Assembly: GCA_023419055.1 (NCBI GenBank) | Contig: JAEZYO010000647.1 | Span: 1 to 7,198, forward strand | Source: Pseudomonadota bacterium | GTDB lineage: Bacteria > Myxococcota > Polyangia > Polyangiales > Polyangiaceae | Length of the DNA stretch: 7,198 nt | Direction of reading: 5' to 3' | Shown: positions 1-5,469 of the stretch, piece by piece | Layout: each line of letters opens with the position of its first letter | Numbering within the stretch: position 1 is the first letter of the stretch | The notes under the pieces: generated by a model | What the model was told of the DNA's origin: nothing | Seen by the model: the letters and a program-made list of their open reading frames with translations, nothing else | The model's database searches: none | Translations under genes and position numbers: made by a program

Positions 1-783
1 GAAATGTACGTGCAGGGCGACAGCGCGGTCCGGCACCAAGGCGGCTACCTCGCTTCCGTCGACGCGAGCGGTAAGCAGACGGTGCACTCCGGGTGGTTCG
101 GCAGCCACAACCTCGACCAGCGCCTGCTCGTCGACGGCGATCGCGCTGCCCTTCTCGGCCTGGGCGACGCATACCCGAAAGGCATCTTCTTCTCGTACCA
201 CGACGATCCGAGCACCGACGTCGCGCAAGTGCTCGCCGCGAACGGCGTGGGTGACACGAACGGACAACTCGGCGGCCTGGTCGACCTCGGTGACCGCCTG
301 CTCGCCCCGTTCATCACCGATCGCGCCCTGCCGCCCGACTTCGACCCCGGAGAGTGGCCGAACGGCGACGAAGCCAAGATCGAGCAGGTGCGCGAAGCGG
401 CGAACCACGGCAAGGATCTCGGCTTCTTCTTGGTCGACGAGGCCTCGGGGGTGCCCGAAGGCGGCATCGAACCCGTGTGGGTCGACTCGGGGAGGGCGGG
501 CGACGCTTTCCTCGAGAACCTGAAGTCCGCGCCCTACGGCTCGGGCGGCCTCGTGCTCTTGATTTGGGCAGAGACAAGCGGCGACGGCCAAAGCGCTTCG
601 TCGACGTACTACACGATGGTGATCGACGCCGAGGGCGCCGTCTGCCAGCCGCGGCTCGCGCTCGATCCGAGCTACGCGCCCTCGAGCGGCGACGACGTCG
701 TGGCGCGCGCGGACGGCGCGATCGTCTGGGCGAACGTCCAAGACGACACGATCAACGTCGTGACCCTCGCGCCCGCTCCCTAG
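1..783 (+). CDS. Unrecognised protein, 3' part of gene (5' end outside window)
   Basis: The reading frame is open from base 1 and ends at TAG 781-783, giving 260 visible residues. An ATG lies at base 4, but the frame is already open before it and no ribosome binding site is visible, so the gene most likely starts upstream. The product is rich in Gly, Asp and Ala. It alternates short hydrophobic strands with Asp/Gly turns, for example GGYLASVDASGK, LVDLGDRLLAPF and ADGAIVWANV, a pattern like beta-propeller or other repeat-beta exported proteins. A single Cys sits near residue 217. No catalytic motif and no membrane segment is visible in this part, and any signal peptide would lie outside the window. 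Poorly conserved beta-rich proteins or lipoproteins of this style are common in myxobacteria, but that assignment is inference. I do not recognise the family. Codon bias towards G/C at third positions supports real coding. Confidence 0.75.
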   Translation, partial: EMYVQGDSAVRHQGGYLASVDASGKQTVHSGWFGSHNLDQRLLVDGDRAALLGLGDAYPKGIFFSYHDDPSTDVAQVLAANGVGDTNGQLGGLVDLGDRLLAPFITDRALPPDFDPGEWPNGDEAKIEQVREAANHGKDLGFFLVDEASGVPEGGIEPVWVDSGRAGDAFLENLKSAPYGSGGLVLLIWAETSGDGQSASSTYYTMVIDAEGAVCQPRLALDPSYAPSSGDDVVARADGAIVWANVQDDTINVVTLAPAP

Positions 784-844
784 GCTTCCTACTCGTAGGT
801 AGGCGCGCATCCGGACGGGCTTCGCGGGACTTGCGCGCGCGCCC

Positions 845-862
845 GCGGCCTCCCTGGGCCGC
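845..862. other. GC-rich hairpin in the gap after the first gene
   Basis: GCGGCC (845-850) and GGCCGC (857-862) form a perfect 6-bp inverted repeat around a 6-nt loop, about 60 bp after the stop of the left-edge gene. It is followed by TTCAAAG and not by a clear T-run, so it is at best a weak candidate terminator. In GC-rich sequence such short repeats also arise by chance. Confidence 0.25.
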
Positions 863-890
863 TTCAAAGCTCCGTCCTTTACGCTGGTAG

Positions 891-908
891 CGCCCGCTGA
901 TACGGGCG
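891..908. other. Hairpin just upstream of the cupin ribosome binding site
   Basis: CGCCCG (891-896) and CGGGCG (903-908) form a perfect 6-bp inverted repeat with loop CTGATA, extendable by one G-T pair. It ends 12 nt before the AGGAG at 921. It could be the end of a terminator for the preceding gene or a structure in the cupin mRNA leader. No T-run follows, and I found no convincing -35/-10 pair in 784-933. Confidence 0.3.
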
Positions 909-920
909 TCCCCCTACGCC

Positions 921-925
921 AGGAG
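921..925 (+). promoter_or_regulatory. Ribosome binding site of the cupin gene
   Basis: AGGAG lies 8 nt before ATG 934-936, which is optimal spacing and fixes the start of the WbuC-like cupin. Confidence 0.8.
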
Positions 926-933
926 CCTCGTCA

Positions 934-1455
934 ATGACCGAGCCTCGTTATCGGGTCGCACTCGATCCTCCCCCCGGATCCCTCACGCTCATCGATCGGG
1001 GGCTCGTCGGTCAGGCCGTCGAATACTCGCGCGAGAGCCCGCGCCGCCGCGTGATCCAACCCTTTCACAAGCAAAACACCGAGACGCTCCACCGCATGCT
1101 GAACGCGGTGCAGCCCGACAGCTACGTACGCCCGCATCGGCACCTCGACCCACCGAAGGCCGAAGCGTGGATCTTGCTCCAGGGCTCGCTCGTCTTCTTC
1201 ACCTTCGAGGACGACGGCGAAATTCGGGACAGCGTCTTCCTCTCTCGCGACGGTGACGCGTTCGGGGTCGACCTCGTGCCCGGCGTCTACCACACGTTCG
1301 TGGTGCTCGACCCCGACACCGTGATCTACGAGGTGAAGGACGGGCCTTACGTCCAGAGCAACGACAAGGCCTTCGCGCCCTGGGCTCCCGCCGAGGGTGA
1401 CCCCGCCGCGCACGCCTACATGGCGCGCTTGCTGGAAGCGCACAACAGCCGCTGA
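934..1455 (+). CDS. WbuC-family cupin-fold metalloprotein
   Basis: The product is 173 residues with start ATG supported by AGGAG and stop TGA. The N-terminal part contains the WbuC-like stretch SPRRRV (35-40)...FH (44-45), followed by HRMLNAVQPDSYVRPHRH (53-70). His68 and His70, a downstream Glu (E77) and His120 in GVYHTF fit the metal ligands of a cupin barrel. The second half (GDAFGVDLVPGVYHTFVVL, IYEVKDGPY and DKAFAPWAPAEGDP) matches the conserved end of the family as I remember it. WbuC is named from an O-antigen biosynthesis cluster, but its biochemical role is not established and many homologues lie outside such clusters. No polysaccharide gene is visible here. The protein has no signal or membrane segment and is presumably cytoplasmic. 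The family call is firm, the function is not. It is convergent with the membrane-protein gene downstream. Confidence 0.85.
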   Translation: MTEPRYRVALDPPPGSLTLIDRGLVGQAVEYSRESPRRRVIQPFHKQNTETLHRMLNAVQPDSYVRPHRHLDPPKAEAWILLQGSLVFFTFEDDGEIRDSVFLSRDGDAFGVDLVPGVYHTFVVLDPDTVIYEVKDGPYVQSNDKAFAPWAPAEGDPAAHAYMARLLEAHNSR

Positions 1456-1466
1456 GAGCCGGCTCT
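1455..1466. terminator. 12-bp palindrome between convergent stop codons (possible bidirectional terminator)
   Basis: AGAGCCGGCTCT is a perfect palindrome that starts on the last base of the cupin TGA and reaches into the TAG of the opposing gene. Flanking bases extend imperfect symmetry: 11 of 14 positions per arm match over 1447-1474. A hairpin would need CCGG as loop and leave a short AGAG/CTCT stem, with no T-run on either side, so terminator function is only a guess from position. Confidence 0.3.
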
Positions 1467-2457
1467 AAGGCGCTACGCTCTCGGCCTCGAGCTGCTTCGC
1501 CACGTCTTCCATCACCGAGTTTCCGCGCGTCGGGCGGATGAAGCCGCGCCCGGGTCGATCCAGATCGAGCGTGGTGAGCACCACCAACGTCACGAAGGCG
1601 GCAAAGGCGAGCCAGGCTCCGAACTGACGGTTCGACGTGAGCCCGAACGCGTACCCGGCAAACGCCGACCACGCGAAGCAGAGCGCGATGGTGATGACGG
1701 TGATCTCCTGCGGCACGACGCGCCGCTCAGCCGCCACTCGGTCCGTGTTGAGATCGAAGAGCTCGTTCAGGGAGACGATGAGCTGCGCCACCGACGGCGT
1801 GTCACGCTGTGGGACGGAGCGCTCGACGCGGTCCCAGATCGCGTGATGCAGATCCTCGCTCTTCTCGATCACCTCCTGCAAGCGTCCGAGATCGTGGCCC
1901 GCCTCGAAGAACTGCACGCGGAGCCGCCCGTAGCGCGCGAGGTCTCGCCGACACCCCGACTGCTCTTCCGGCATCAGGAAGCTACAGCGGAAAAACGCGG
2001 TCCCGAGCGCGTTCGCCTCCTTGACGATCACCTCCTCGCGCATGTCGAAGCGCTCTGCGGCCATCGAAAAGGAGAACGCGAGGATCAGCGCCAGGAGGCC
2101 GCCCACCGCGGTGTCGATCGAGCCGAGCGAGAGCGCCTCGCCGTCGAGCCTCGCCTTCGCGCGTGGCCGGTTCTTGGCGCCCAGGCGGTAGAAGACCTCC
2201 CAGATCGTCGCCATACCCAGGAACAAGAACCCGGCGATGAAGAACGCGCTGATATGATAGAGGAACGGCTCACGCACCGAGCATGAGCTTGCGATGCCGG
2301 CACGCTCCGTCAACGCGCCAATTCTCGCCGCGCGCCGACGCGGCGAGCTCGAGCCACGATAACTGAGGCCGGCGCGTCGCATCGCGCTCGCAATGTTCAG
2401 CACCCATTGCGTGTCGTTACTCACCCGCGCGGGCGCCGTGATCGTCGGTCCGTTCAT
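1465..2457 (-). CDS. Bestrophin-like (DUF4239-type) integral membrane protein; start uncertain
   Basis: The open frame codes for up to 330 residues. Four hydrophobic segments are visible near residues 66-90, 116-134, 251-273 and 279-297, separated by a long, charged helical region (about 135-250). This two-plus-two layout, the stretch LLALILAFSFSMAAERFDMREEVIVKEANALGTAFFR, the SLNELFDLNTDRVAAERRVVP segment and the closing LDLDRPGRGFIR are typical of the DUF4239 bestrophin-like family. That family resembles anion-channel proteins, but its transport activity is largely untested. Residues 1-60 are Arg/Ser-rich, precede the first helix without family resemblance and look non-coding. A GTG at 2275-2277 (residue 61, VREPFLYHIS) is a likelier start, though no good ribosome binding site precedes either codon. 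With the ATG at 2457 only 24 bp separate it from the divergent GST start; the GTG leaves about 200 bp. It is convergent with the cupin gene. Confidence 0.75.
   Translation of the reverse strand: MNGPTITAPARVSNDTQWVLNIASAMRRAGLSYRGSSSPRRRAARIGALTERAGIASSCSVREPFLYHISAFFIAGFLFLGMATIWEVFYRLGAKNRPRAKARLDGEALSLGSIDTAVGGLLALILAFSFSMAAERFDMREEVIVKEANALGTAFFRCSFLMPEEQSGCRRDLARYGRLRVQFFEAGHDLGRLQEVIEKSEDLHHAIWDRVERSVPQRDTPSVAQLIVSLNELFDLNTDRVAAERRVVPQEITVITIALCFAWSAFAGYAFGLTSNRQFGAWLAFAAFVTLVVLTTLDLDRPGRGFIRPTRGNSVMEDVAKQLEAESVAP
2324..2347. other. 9-bp inverted repeat upstream of the probable membrane-protein start
   Basis: CTCGCCGCG (2324-2332) and CGCGGCGAG (2339-2347) form a perfect 9-bp inverted repeat around a 6-nt spacer. 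If the membrane-protein gene starts at the GTG near 2277, the repeat lies in its leader or promoter region and could be an mRNA hairpin or operator. If the ATG at 2457 is used, it lies inside the coding region. A TTGACG (minus strand, 2313-2308) is nearby, but no convincing -10 follows it. Confidence 0.35.
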
Positions 2458-2481
2458 GTGCTAACACCCGTGTGAGGGAAC

Positions 2482-3231
2482 ATGTCGGACCGGGCGCGCT
2501 ACGAGCTCTACTACTGGTCGGAGATCCCGGGGCGCGGAGAGTTCGTGCGCCTCGCGCTCGAAGAAGCGGGGGCCGACTACGTCGACGTCGCCCGACTGCC
2601 GGAAGAAAAAGGCGGCGGCGTCGCGGCGCTCGAGCGCTTCTTGAAGGACGAGAAGCTCGCGGTGCCGCCGTTCGCGCCGCCGTTCCTCAAGGTGGGTGCG
2701 CTCGTCATCGCGCAGACGTCGCTCATCTTGCAGTTCCTCGGGGAGCGCCACGGGCTCGCTCCGGGCGGTGAAGCCGAGCGGCTCGCGGTGCAGCAGATCC
2801 AGCTCACGATCGCGGACATGGTGGTGGAGGCGCACGACGTGCATCACCCGCTCGGCGCCGCGCTCTACTACGAAGATCAAAAGGACGAATCCGTGGCGCG
2901 AGCCGAGATCTTCGTCGGGCAGCGCCTGACCAAATTCTTGCCCTACTTCGAGGCCATCCTCGCGCGTAACGGCGCGGGCAACGGCGAGTACCTCGTCGGC
3001 AAGAACCCGAGCTACGCCGATCTCTCGCTGTTCCAGCTTTACGGCGGCCTCCGTTACGCGTTCCCGAAGGCCATGAAGCGCCTCGAGCCGAAGCTCCCCA
3101 AGCTCTCGGCACATTTCGATCGCGTCGCCTCGCGTCCGCGCATCGCGAGCTACCTCGCCTCGAAGCGCCGCTTACCGTTCAATCAGTACGGCATCTTCAG
3201 GCACTATCCAGAGCTCGACGTCGACGTCTGA
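2482..3231 (+). CDS. Glutathione S-transferase family protein
   Basis: The product is 249 residues. The N-terminal thioredoxin-like domain (about 5-92) starts YELYYWSEIPGRGEFVRLALEEAG, with Tyr10/Tyr11 at the usual catalytic position of Tyr-type (sigma/mu/alpha-like) enzymes. PPFLK (66-70) supplies the conserved cis-proline and QTS (78-80) the residues that normally bind the gamma-glutamyl part of glutathione. The C-terminal helical domain (about 100-230) carries the N-capping box SYAD (177-180). The family conjugates glutathione to electrophiles or acts in peroxide and isomerase reactions in the cytoplasm; the substrate cannot be deduced. A purine-rich GAGGGA (2474-2479) precedes ATG 2482 at unusually short spacing (2 nt). 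The GNAT gene follows 14 bp after the stop, so the two are probably co-transcribed. The tail after residue 230 (LPFNQYGIFRHYPELDVDV) extends past the usual domain end. Confidence 0.9.
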   Translation: MSDRARYELYYWSEIPGRGEFVRLALEEAGADYVDVARLPEEKGGGVAALERFLKDEKLAVPPFAPPFLKVGALVIAQTSLILQFLGERHGLAPGGEAERLAVQQIQLTIADMVVEAHDVHHPLGAALYYEDQKDESVARAEIFVGQRLTKFLPYFEAILARNGAGNGEYLVGKNPSYADLSLFQLYGGLRYAFPKAMKRLEPKLPKLSAHFDRVASRPRIASYLASKRRLPFNQYGIFRHYPELDVDV

Positions 3232-3235
3232 GTTC

Positions 3236-3240
3236 AAGAG
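3236..3240 (+). promoter_or_regulatory. Weak ribosome binding site of the GNAT gene
   Basis: AAGAG lies 5 nt before ATG 3246, inside the 14-bp gap after the GST stop. It supports this start and translation from a shared mRNA. Confidence 0.45.
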
Positions 3241-3245
3241 TTCCC

Positions 3246-3827
3246 ATGCTCTCCGAAGTCGCGTTTCGCCCCCCCATCATCAAAACGGAACGTCTGCTGC
3301 TCAGGCCCTGGGATCCCAACGACGCCGACGCGGTGTACGCCTACGCCTCCGATTCAGAGGTGGCGCGCTACATGCCTTGGCAGCGCCACTCATCGGTCGC
3401 GGACGCTCACTTCTTCCTCAACGAGATCGTGGCCGAGCGCTACGAGCAGGGCTCGCTCCTCTACGCCATCTCGTCCGCCGACATCCCGGAGCTCGCCATC
3501 GGCGGCGTGAGCCTCGAGTGGCGGCCGGAAGAACACCAGATCATGGAGCTCGGCTACGTCCTCGCGCGCGACCGCTGGGGTCAGGGCTACGTTCCTGAAG
3601 CGGCCCGCGCACTTCTCGAGCACGCCTTCTCGACCACGCCGGTCGAGCGCATCTACGCGCCCATGTTCGCGGAAAACACGAGGAGCCGGCGCGCCGCGGA
3701 GAAGATGGGGCTCATCCTCGAGGGTGTGCTCCGTTCCTCGCTCGTCTTCCACGGGCGGCGCTGGGACGAGTCCATCTACTCCATCCTGCGAAGTGACGCC
3801 GGCATCCCGCGCGAACCGCGCGCCTGA
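3246..3827 (+). CDS. GNAT-family N-acetyltransferase, RimJ/RimL type
   Basis: The product is 193 residues, a normal length for the Acetyltransf_3 group. The opening IIKTERLLLRPWDPNDADAV (11-30) is the typical first strand and helix. ELGYVLARDRWGQGYVPEA (101-119) is motif A, with the acetyl-CoA pyrophosphate-binding loop RDRWGQGY. NTRSRRAAEKMGL (144-156) is the conserved NxxSxxxxEKxGF-like motif B. The fold transfers acetyl from acetyl-CoA to an amine. RimJ/RimL members acetylate the N-termini of ribosomal proteins, but most homologues have unknown substrates, and others acetylate drugs or small amines. No signal peptide is seen, so a cytoplasmic location is expected. The gene is likely the second gene of an operon with the GST. 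Its stop lies 15 bp from the stop of the convergent minus-strand gene, and no clear terminator fits in that gap. Confidence 0.92.
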   Translation: MLSEVAFRPPIIKTERLLLRPWDPNDADAVYAYASDSEVARYMPWQRHSSVADAHFFLNEIVAERYEQGSLLYAISSADIPELAIGGVSLEWRPEEHQIMELGYVLARDRWGQGYVPEAARALLEHAFSTTPVERIYAPMFAENTRSRRAAEKMGLILEGVLRSSLVFHGRRWDESIYSILRSDAGIPREPRA

Positions 3828-3842
3828 GCGAGACGAAGAGGG

Positions 3843-4427
3843 CTACGCCGCGCGCGCGAGCCTGATCTTGTCGCCCTGACCTGCGCGGTAAAAGCGCTGC
3901 AAGAGCCCGCGCGCCTGGCCCGACTCGGCGTCGAGCAGCCGCGAGGTGAAGCGCGCAGCGAGATCGTTCGCGAGCCGGTAGCGCTCCCCGAGCTCGGTGT
4001 TCGCGTCGTGCAGGTACCTGACGTTCTCGTAGAGCCTCTCGTGCAGCGCGCGCCGCTCGTCACGCTCGCTCGAGCCGTTCTCGAACGCGAGCAGCACGAA
4101 CTTGTCGACCTCGGCCTGAAGCTCGAGCTCGAGCTGCGTGGCCGGCAAGCCCGTGCGCACGCGCTCCACCAGGTAGATGAAGTGACTCACCCCCTCGAGC
4201 AGCTGCAAGAAGCCGTCGTTCAGGCCGAATTCAGGGGCGATCGGCGGCAGCACCAGCTTGATCTCGAGCGCGTCCTCCGTCTCCCGCAACAAGAGGTGCT
4301 CGCGCGTCTCGCCGTCACCCGGCGCGACGAACCGCACGACGTCGGGCGCACGCTCGAGCCCGTAGTAGCGTTCGAGCGTGCGCTGCAGGCGCCGGAGCGC
4401 GCTCGCGGCCACGCGCCTCTGCTTCAA
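3843..4427 (-). CDS. Conserved hypothetical protein, translationally coupled second gene of a pair
   Basis: The proposed product is 194 residues starting at TTG 4427-4425 and ending at TAG. The same frame stays open far upstream (to about 5204), but that part is Arg-rich, overlaps another gene and looks non-coding. Protein-like sequence begins close to the TTG: LRRLQRTLERYYGLERAPDVVRFV. The TTG overlaps the TGA of the upstream gene (TTGA) and has GGTGGAG 7 nt before it, which points to coupled translation. GTG 4412-4410 is an alternative start. The protein looks mostly helical and charged. A central segment, LLEGVSHFIYLVERVRTGLPATQLELELQAEVDKFVLLAFE (77-116), appears to be its most family-like part, and a second helical block with YLHDANTELGERYRLANDLAARF follows. 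No membrane segment, signal or catalytic motif is seen. I remember similar proteins as uncharacterised in myxobacteria, without a verified name. The function is unknown. Confidence 0.78.
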   Translation of the reverse strand: MKQRRVAASALRRLQRTLERYYGLERAPDVVRFVAPGDGETREHLLLRETEDALEIKLVLPPIAPEFGLNDGFLQLLEGVSHFIYLVERVRTGLPATQLELELQAEVDKFVLLAFENGSSERDERRALHERLYENVRYLHDANTELGERYRLANDLAARFTSRLLDAESGQARGLLQRFYRAGQGDKIRLARAA

Positions 4428-5065
4428 CAGACGTCTCCACCGCCGCGCACGGGCACGAGCCCCTGGAGACCGAGCGCCGCCGCGAGCTGGTTCGAGCCGG
4501 TCTTGAGCCAGCGCTCGTACACCTTCACGATGCCTGCGTCGGAGGTGAGCGCCGCGTTCGCTTGAAAGCGATCTGCGATGCTGCGCAGCACCTCGCCGAA
4601 CGCCTCGAAGTTGCGAGCCAGCTCTTCGAACACGGTGCGCGCGCCGTTCACCACCGATCCCGAGAACGATCGAGAGCGGAGCATGCTCGCCGCCCCGTCG
4701 TACGCCCTGGCGCCCACCGAATCGACGTAGTCGATGGCGACGCCGCGCGTCTCGAGGTGGTCCGGAAAGAAGCCGCGCACGTAGAGCACGCCGTCGCCCA
4801 AGCTCCTCAGGCGCTCGAAGCGCTCGCCACCAGGGGTCTCGAGCGCTTGCGCCAGAAGGAGCGTGAGCGAGCCGTTGAGGGGTGCCGCCGCCTCGCGTCC
4901 GGGGTGCGCGTAATCCCGCAACAGCGTGACCAGGTACGACGAGGCAGCGTCGCTGGCTTCGGTGCGGTGTTCGCGCAGGGCTTCGACCAAGAGTTCCTCG
5001 AAGAAGCCGTCCAGACTGTTCGAGAGGGCCAGCGTGTGATCGTTCGATGACGACGCCGTATTCAT
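4424..5065 (-). CDS. Conserved hypothetical protein, first gene of the coupled pair
   Basis: The product is 213 residues, ATG 5065-5063 to TGA 4426-4424. After a short polar N-terminus the sequence is helical: SLDGFFEELLVEALREHRTEASDAASSYLVTLLRDYA (17-53). A central LGDGVLYVRGFFPDHL (89-104), then IDYVDSVGARAYDGAASML (111-129), VFEELARNFEAFGEVLRSIADRF (145-167) and VYERWLKTGSNQLAAALGLQGLVP (182-205) follow. No transmembrane helix, signal peptide, Cys/His metal site or nucleotide-binding motif is visible, so a soluble cytoplasmic protein is likely. I remember related proteins as conserved hypotheticals in myxobacteria and relatives but know no tested function. The AGAGG upstream lies about 13 nt from the ATG, which is weak. 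The gene is divergent from groES across a 404-bp gap and its TGA overlaps the TTG of the next gene, so the two products probably act together. Confidence 0.82.
   Translation of the reverse strand: MNTASSSNDHTLALSNSLDGFFEELLVEALREHRTEASDAASSYLVTLLRDYAHPGREAAAPLNGSLTLLLAQALETPGGERFERLRSLGDGVLYVRGFFPDHLETRGVAIDYVDSVGARAYDGAASMLRSRSFSGSVVNGARTVFEELARNFEAFGEVLRSIADRFQANAALTSDAGIVKVYERWLKTGSNQLAAALGLQGLVPVRGGGDVC
4435..4441 (-). promoter_or_regulatory. Ribosome binding site deciding the TTG start
   Basis: On the minus strand GGTGGAG lies 7 nt before TTG 4427, inside the last codons of the upstream gene. It is the main reason for choosing this start over the Arg-rich upstream extension. Confidence 0.6.
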
Positions 5066-5255
5066 GATCTTGTTTCCGCCTCTTCATTCTACGGAAGCGA
5101 CGCACCTTCGCCCTGAACGAACACCCAGGTGTGGATGACTTTCTCAGCGCTCGCAGAGGCCGGCTGCTAACGATCGTACCGGCGGGCTCGTCCTCGCGAC
5201 TCAACCGAAACGCTGCCGAGACGTGGTCCCGCGGGCCGAATTGCAGGCGCCGCCC

Positions 5256-5283
5256 TTGACACCCTTTGGCTTCTGCATAGGTT
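5256..5283 (+). promoter_or_regulatory. Predicted sigma-70-type promoter of groESL
   Basis: A perfect -35 TTGACA (5256-5261) is followed after 16 bp by TAGGTT (5278-5283), a weak -10 matching TATAAT at three positions including the first two and the last. Transcription would start near 5290, directly before the CIRCE repeat, as in other HrcA-controlled groE operons. CTTGACA also partly resembles a sigma-32 -35 element, but no CCCCAT-type -10 is seen. Confidence 0.7.
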
Positions 5284-5294
5284 CACGTTCGCTG

Positions 5295-5321
5295 TTGGCA
5301 CTCAACTGGGTCGAGTGCTAG
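5295..5321 (+). promoter_or_regulatory. CIRCE element (HrcA operator)
   Basis: TTGGCACTC (5295-5303), a 9-nt spacer (5304-5312) and GAGTGCTAG (5313-5321) match the CIRCE consensus TTAGCACTC-N9-GAGTGCTAA with one mismatch in each arm and exact spacing. CIRCE is bound by the repressor HrcA, whose folding depends on GroEL, so stress that occupies GroEL releases repression. The position at the predicted transcription start of groESL fits repression by blocking initiation. hrcA itself is not in the window. Confidence 0.95.
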
Positions 5322-5331
5322 CAAACGCCAA

Positions 5332-5348
5332 GAAAAGACAATCTTTTC
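5332..5348 (+). other. A/T-rich hairpin in the groES leader
   Basis: GAAAAGA (5332-5338) and TCTTTTC (5342-5348) form a perfect 7-bp inverted repeat around CAA. It sits 10 nt after the CIRCE element, in the predicted 5' untranslated region, and is unusually A/T-rich for this DNA. It could be an mRNA 5' structure, a second operator or chance. Confidence 0.45.
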
Positions 5349-5403
5349 GAATACTTGGGCACGCTAGCCAGCCCACCGCGTCCTCACCCGAAGCTAGTGC
5401 TCG

Positions 5404-5442
5404 GGTTGGGACGGTCCGGGCAGCTCGCGTCGCCCCCCAACC
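5404..5442 (+). other. Nested stem-loop in the groES leader
   Basis: GGTTGGG (5404-5410) pairs perfectly with CCCAACC (5436-5442). Inside it, GGGC (5418-5421) pairs with GCCC (5432-5435), directly adjoining the outer right arm and leaving a 7-nt left bulge. The structure ends 18 nt before the GAGGGA ribosome binding site, so it does not itself hide the site. Confidence 0.45.
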
Positions 5443-5460
5443 AGACACTCAAAGGCAAAC

Positions 5461-5466
5461 GAGGGA
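5461..5466 (+). promoter_or_regulatory. Ribosome binding site of groES
   Basis: GAGGGA precedes ATG 5470 by only 3 nt, shorter than usual but still purine-rich and the only candidate nearby. Confidence 0.6.
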
Positions 5467-5469
5467 CAC

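Larger units (their letters stand above)
5066..5469. other. Divergent intergenic region between the hypothetical pair and groES
   Basis: This 404-bp stretch holds no credible gene. Bases 5066-5255 must contain the promoter of the minus-strand pair, but I see no convincing -35/-10 match there: TTGAGT and TACGAT exist on the minus strand but are 20 bp apart. Bases 5256-5469 hold the groESL promoter, the CIRCE operator and a leader of about 170 nt with two inverted repeats. Base composition drops to A/T-rich around 5322-5356. Confidence 0.8.

Noticed and set aside
354..890. Arg-rich plus-strand frame overlapping the left-edge gene
   Set aside because: More than a quarter of the translation is Arg in a patternless run, typical of a shifted frame in GC-rich coding DNA.
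784..933. Promoter for the cupin gene
   Set aside because: TTCAAA (863-868) and TACGCT (880-885) loosely resemble -35 and -10 boxes but are only 11 bp apart, so I do not call a promoter.
931..1443. Open frame on the minus strand opposite the cupin gene
   Set aside because: The plus frame has an AGGAG site and WbuC motifs; the antisense frame mirrors it and has none.
2461..3114. Open frame on the minus strand opposite the GST gene
   Set aside because: The plus strand shows clear GST motifs, while the antisense translation is Arg/Glu-rich and has no recognisable feature.
3216..3227. Palindrome GACGTCGACGTC at the 3' end of the GST gene
   Set aside because: It arises from repeated Asp-Val codons (ELDVDV) inside coding sequence, so coding explains it.
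3843..5065. Frameshifted single gene split into the two hypothetical frames
   Set aside because: The junction has a TTGA overlap, a well-spaced ribosome binding site and a natural-looking C-terminus on the first protein, so two genes fit better. A frameshift cannot be fully excluded without homologues.
4428..5204. Upstream extension of the second hypothetical gene giving a 453-residue protein
   Set aside because: The extension is Arg/Ala/Gly-rich frame-shadow sequence overlapping the 213-residue gene, whose translation looks far more like a real protein.
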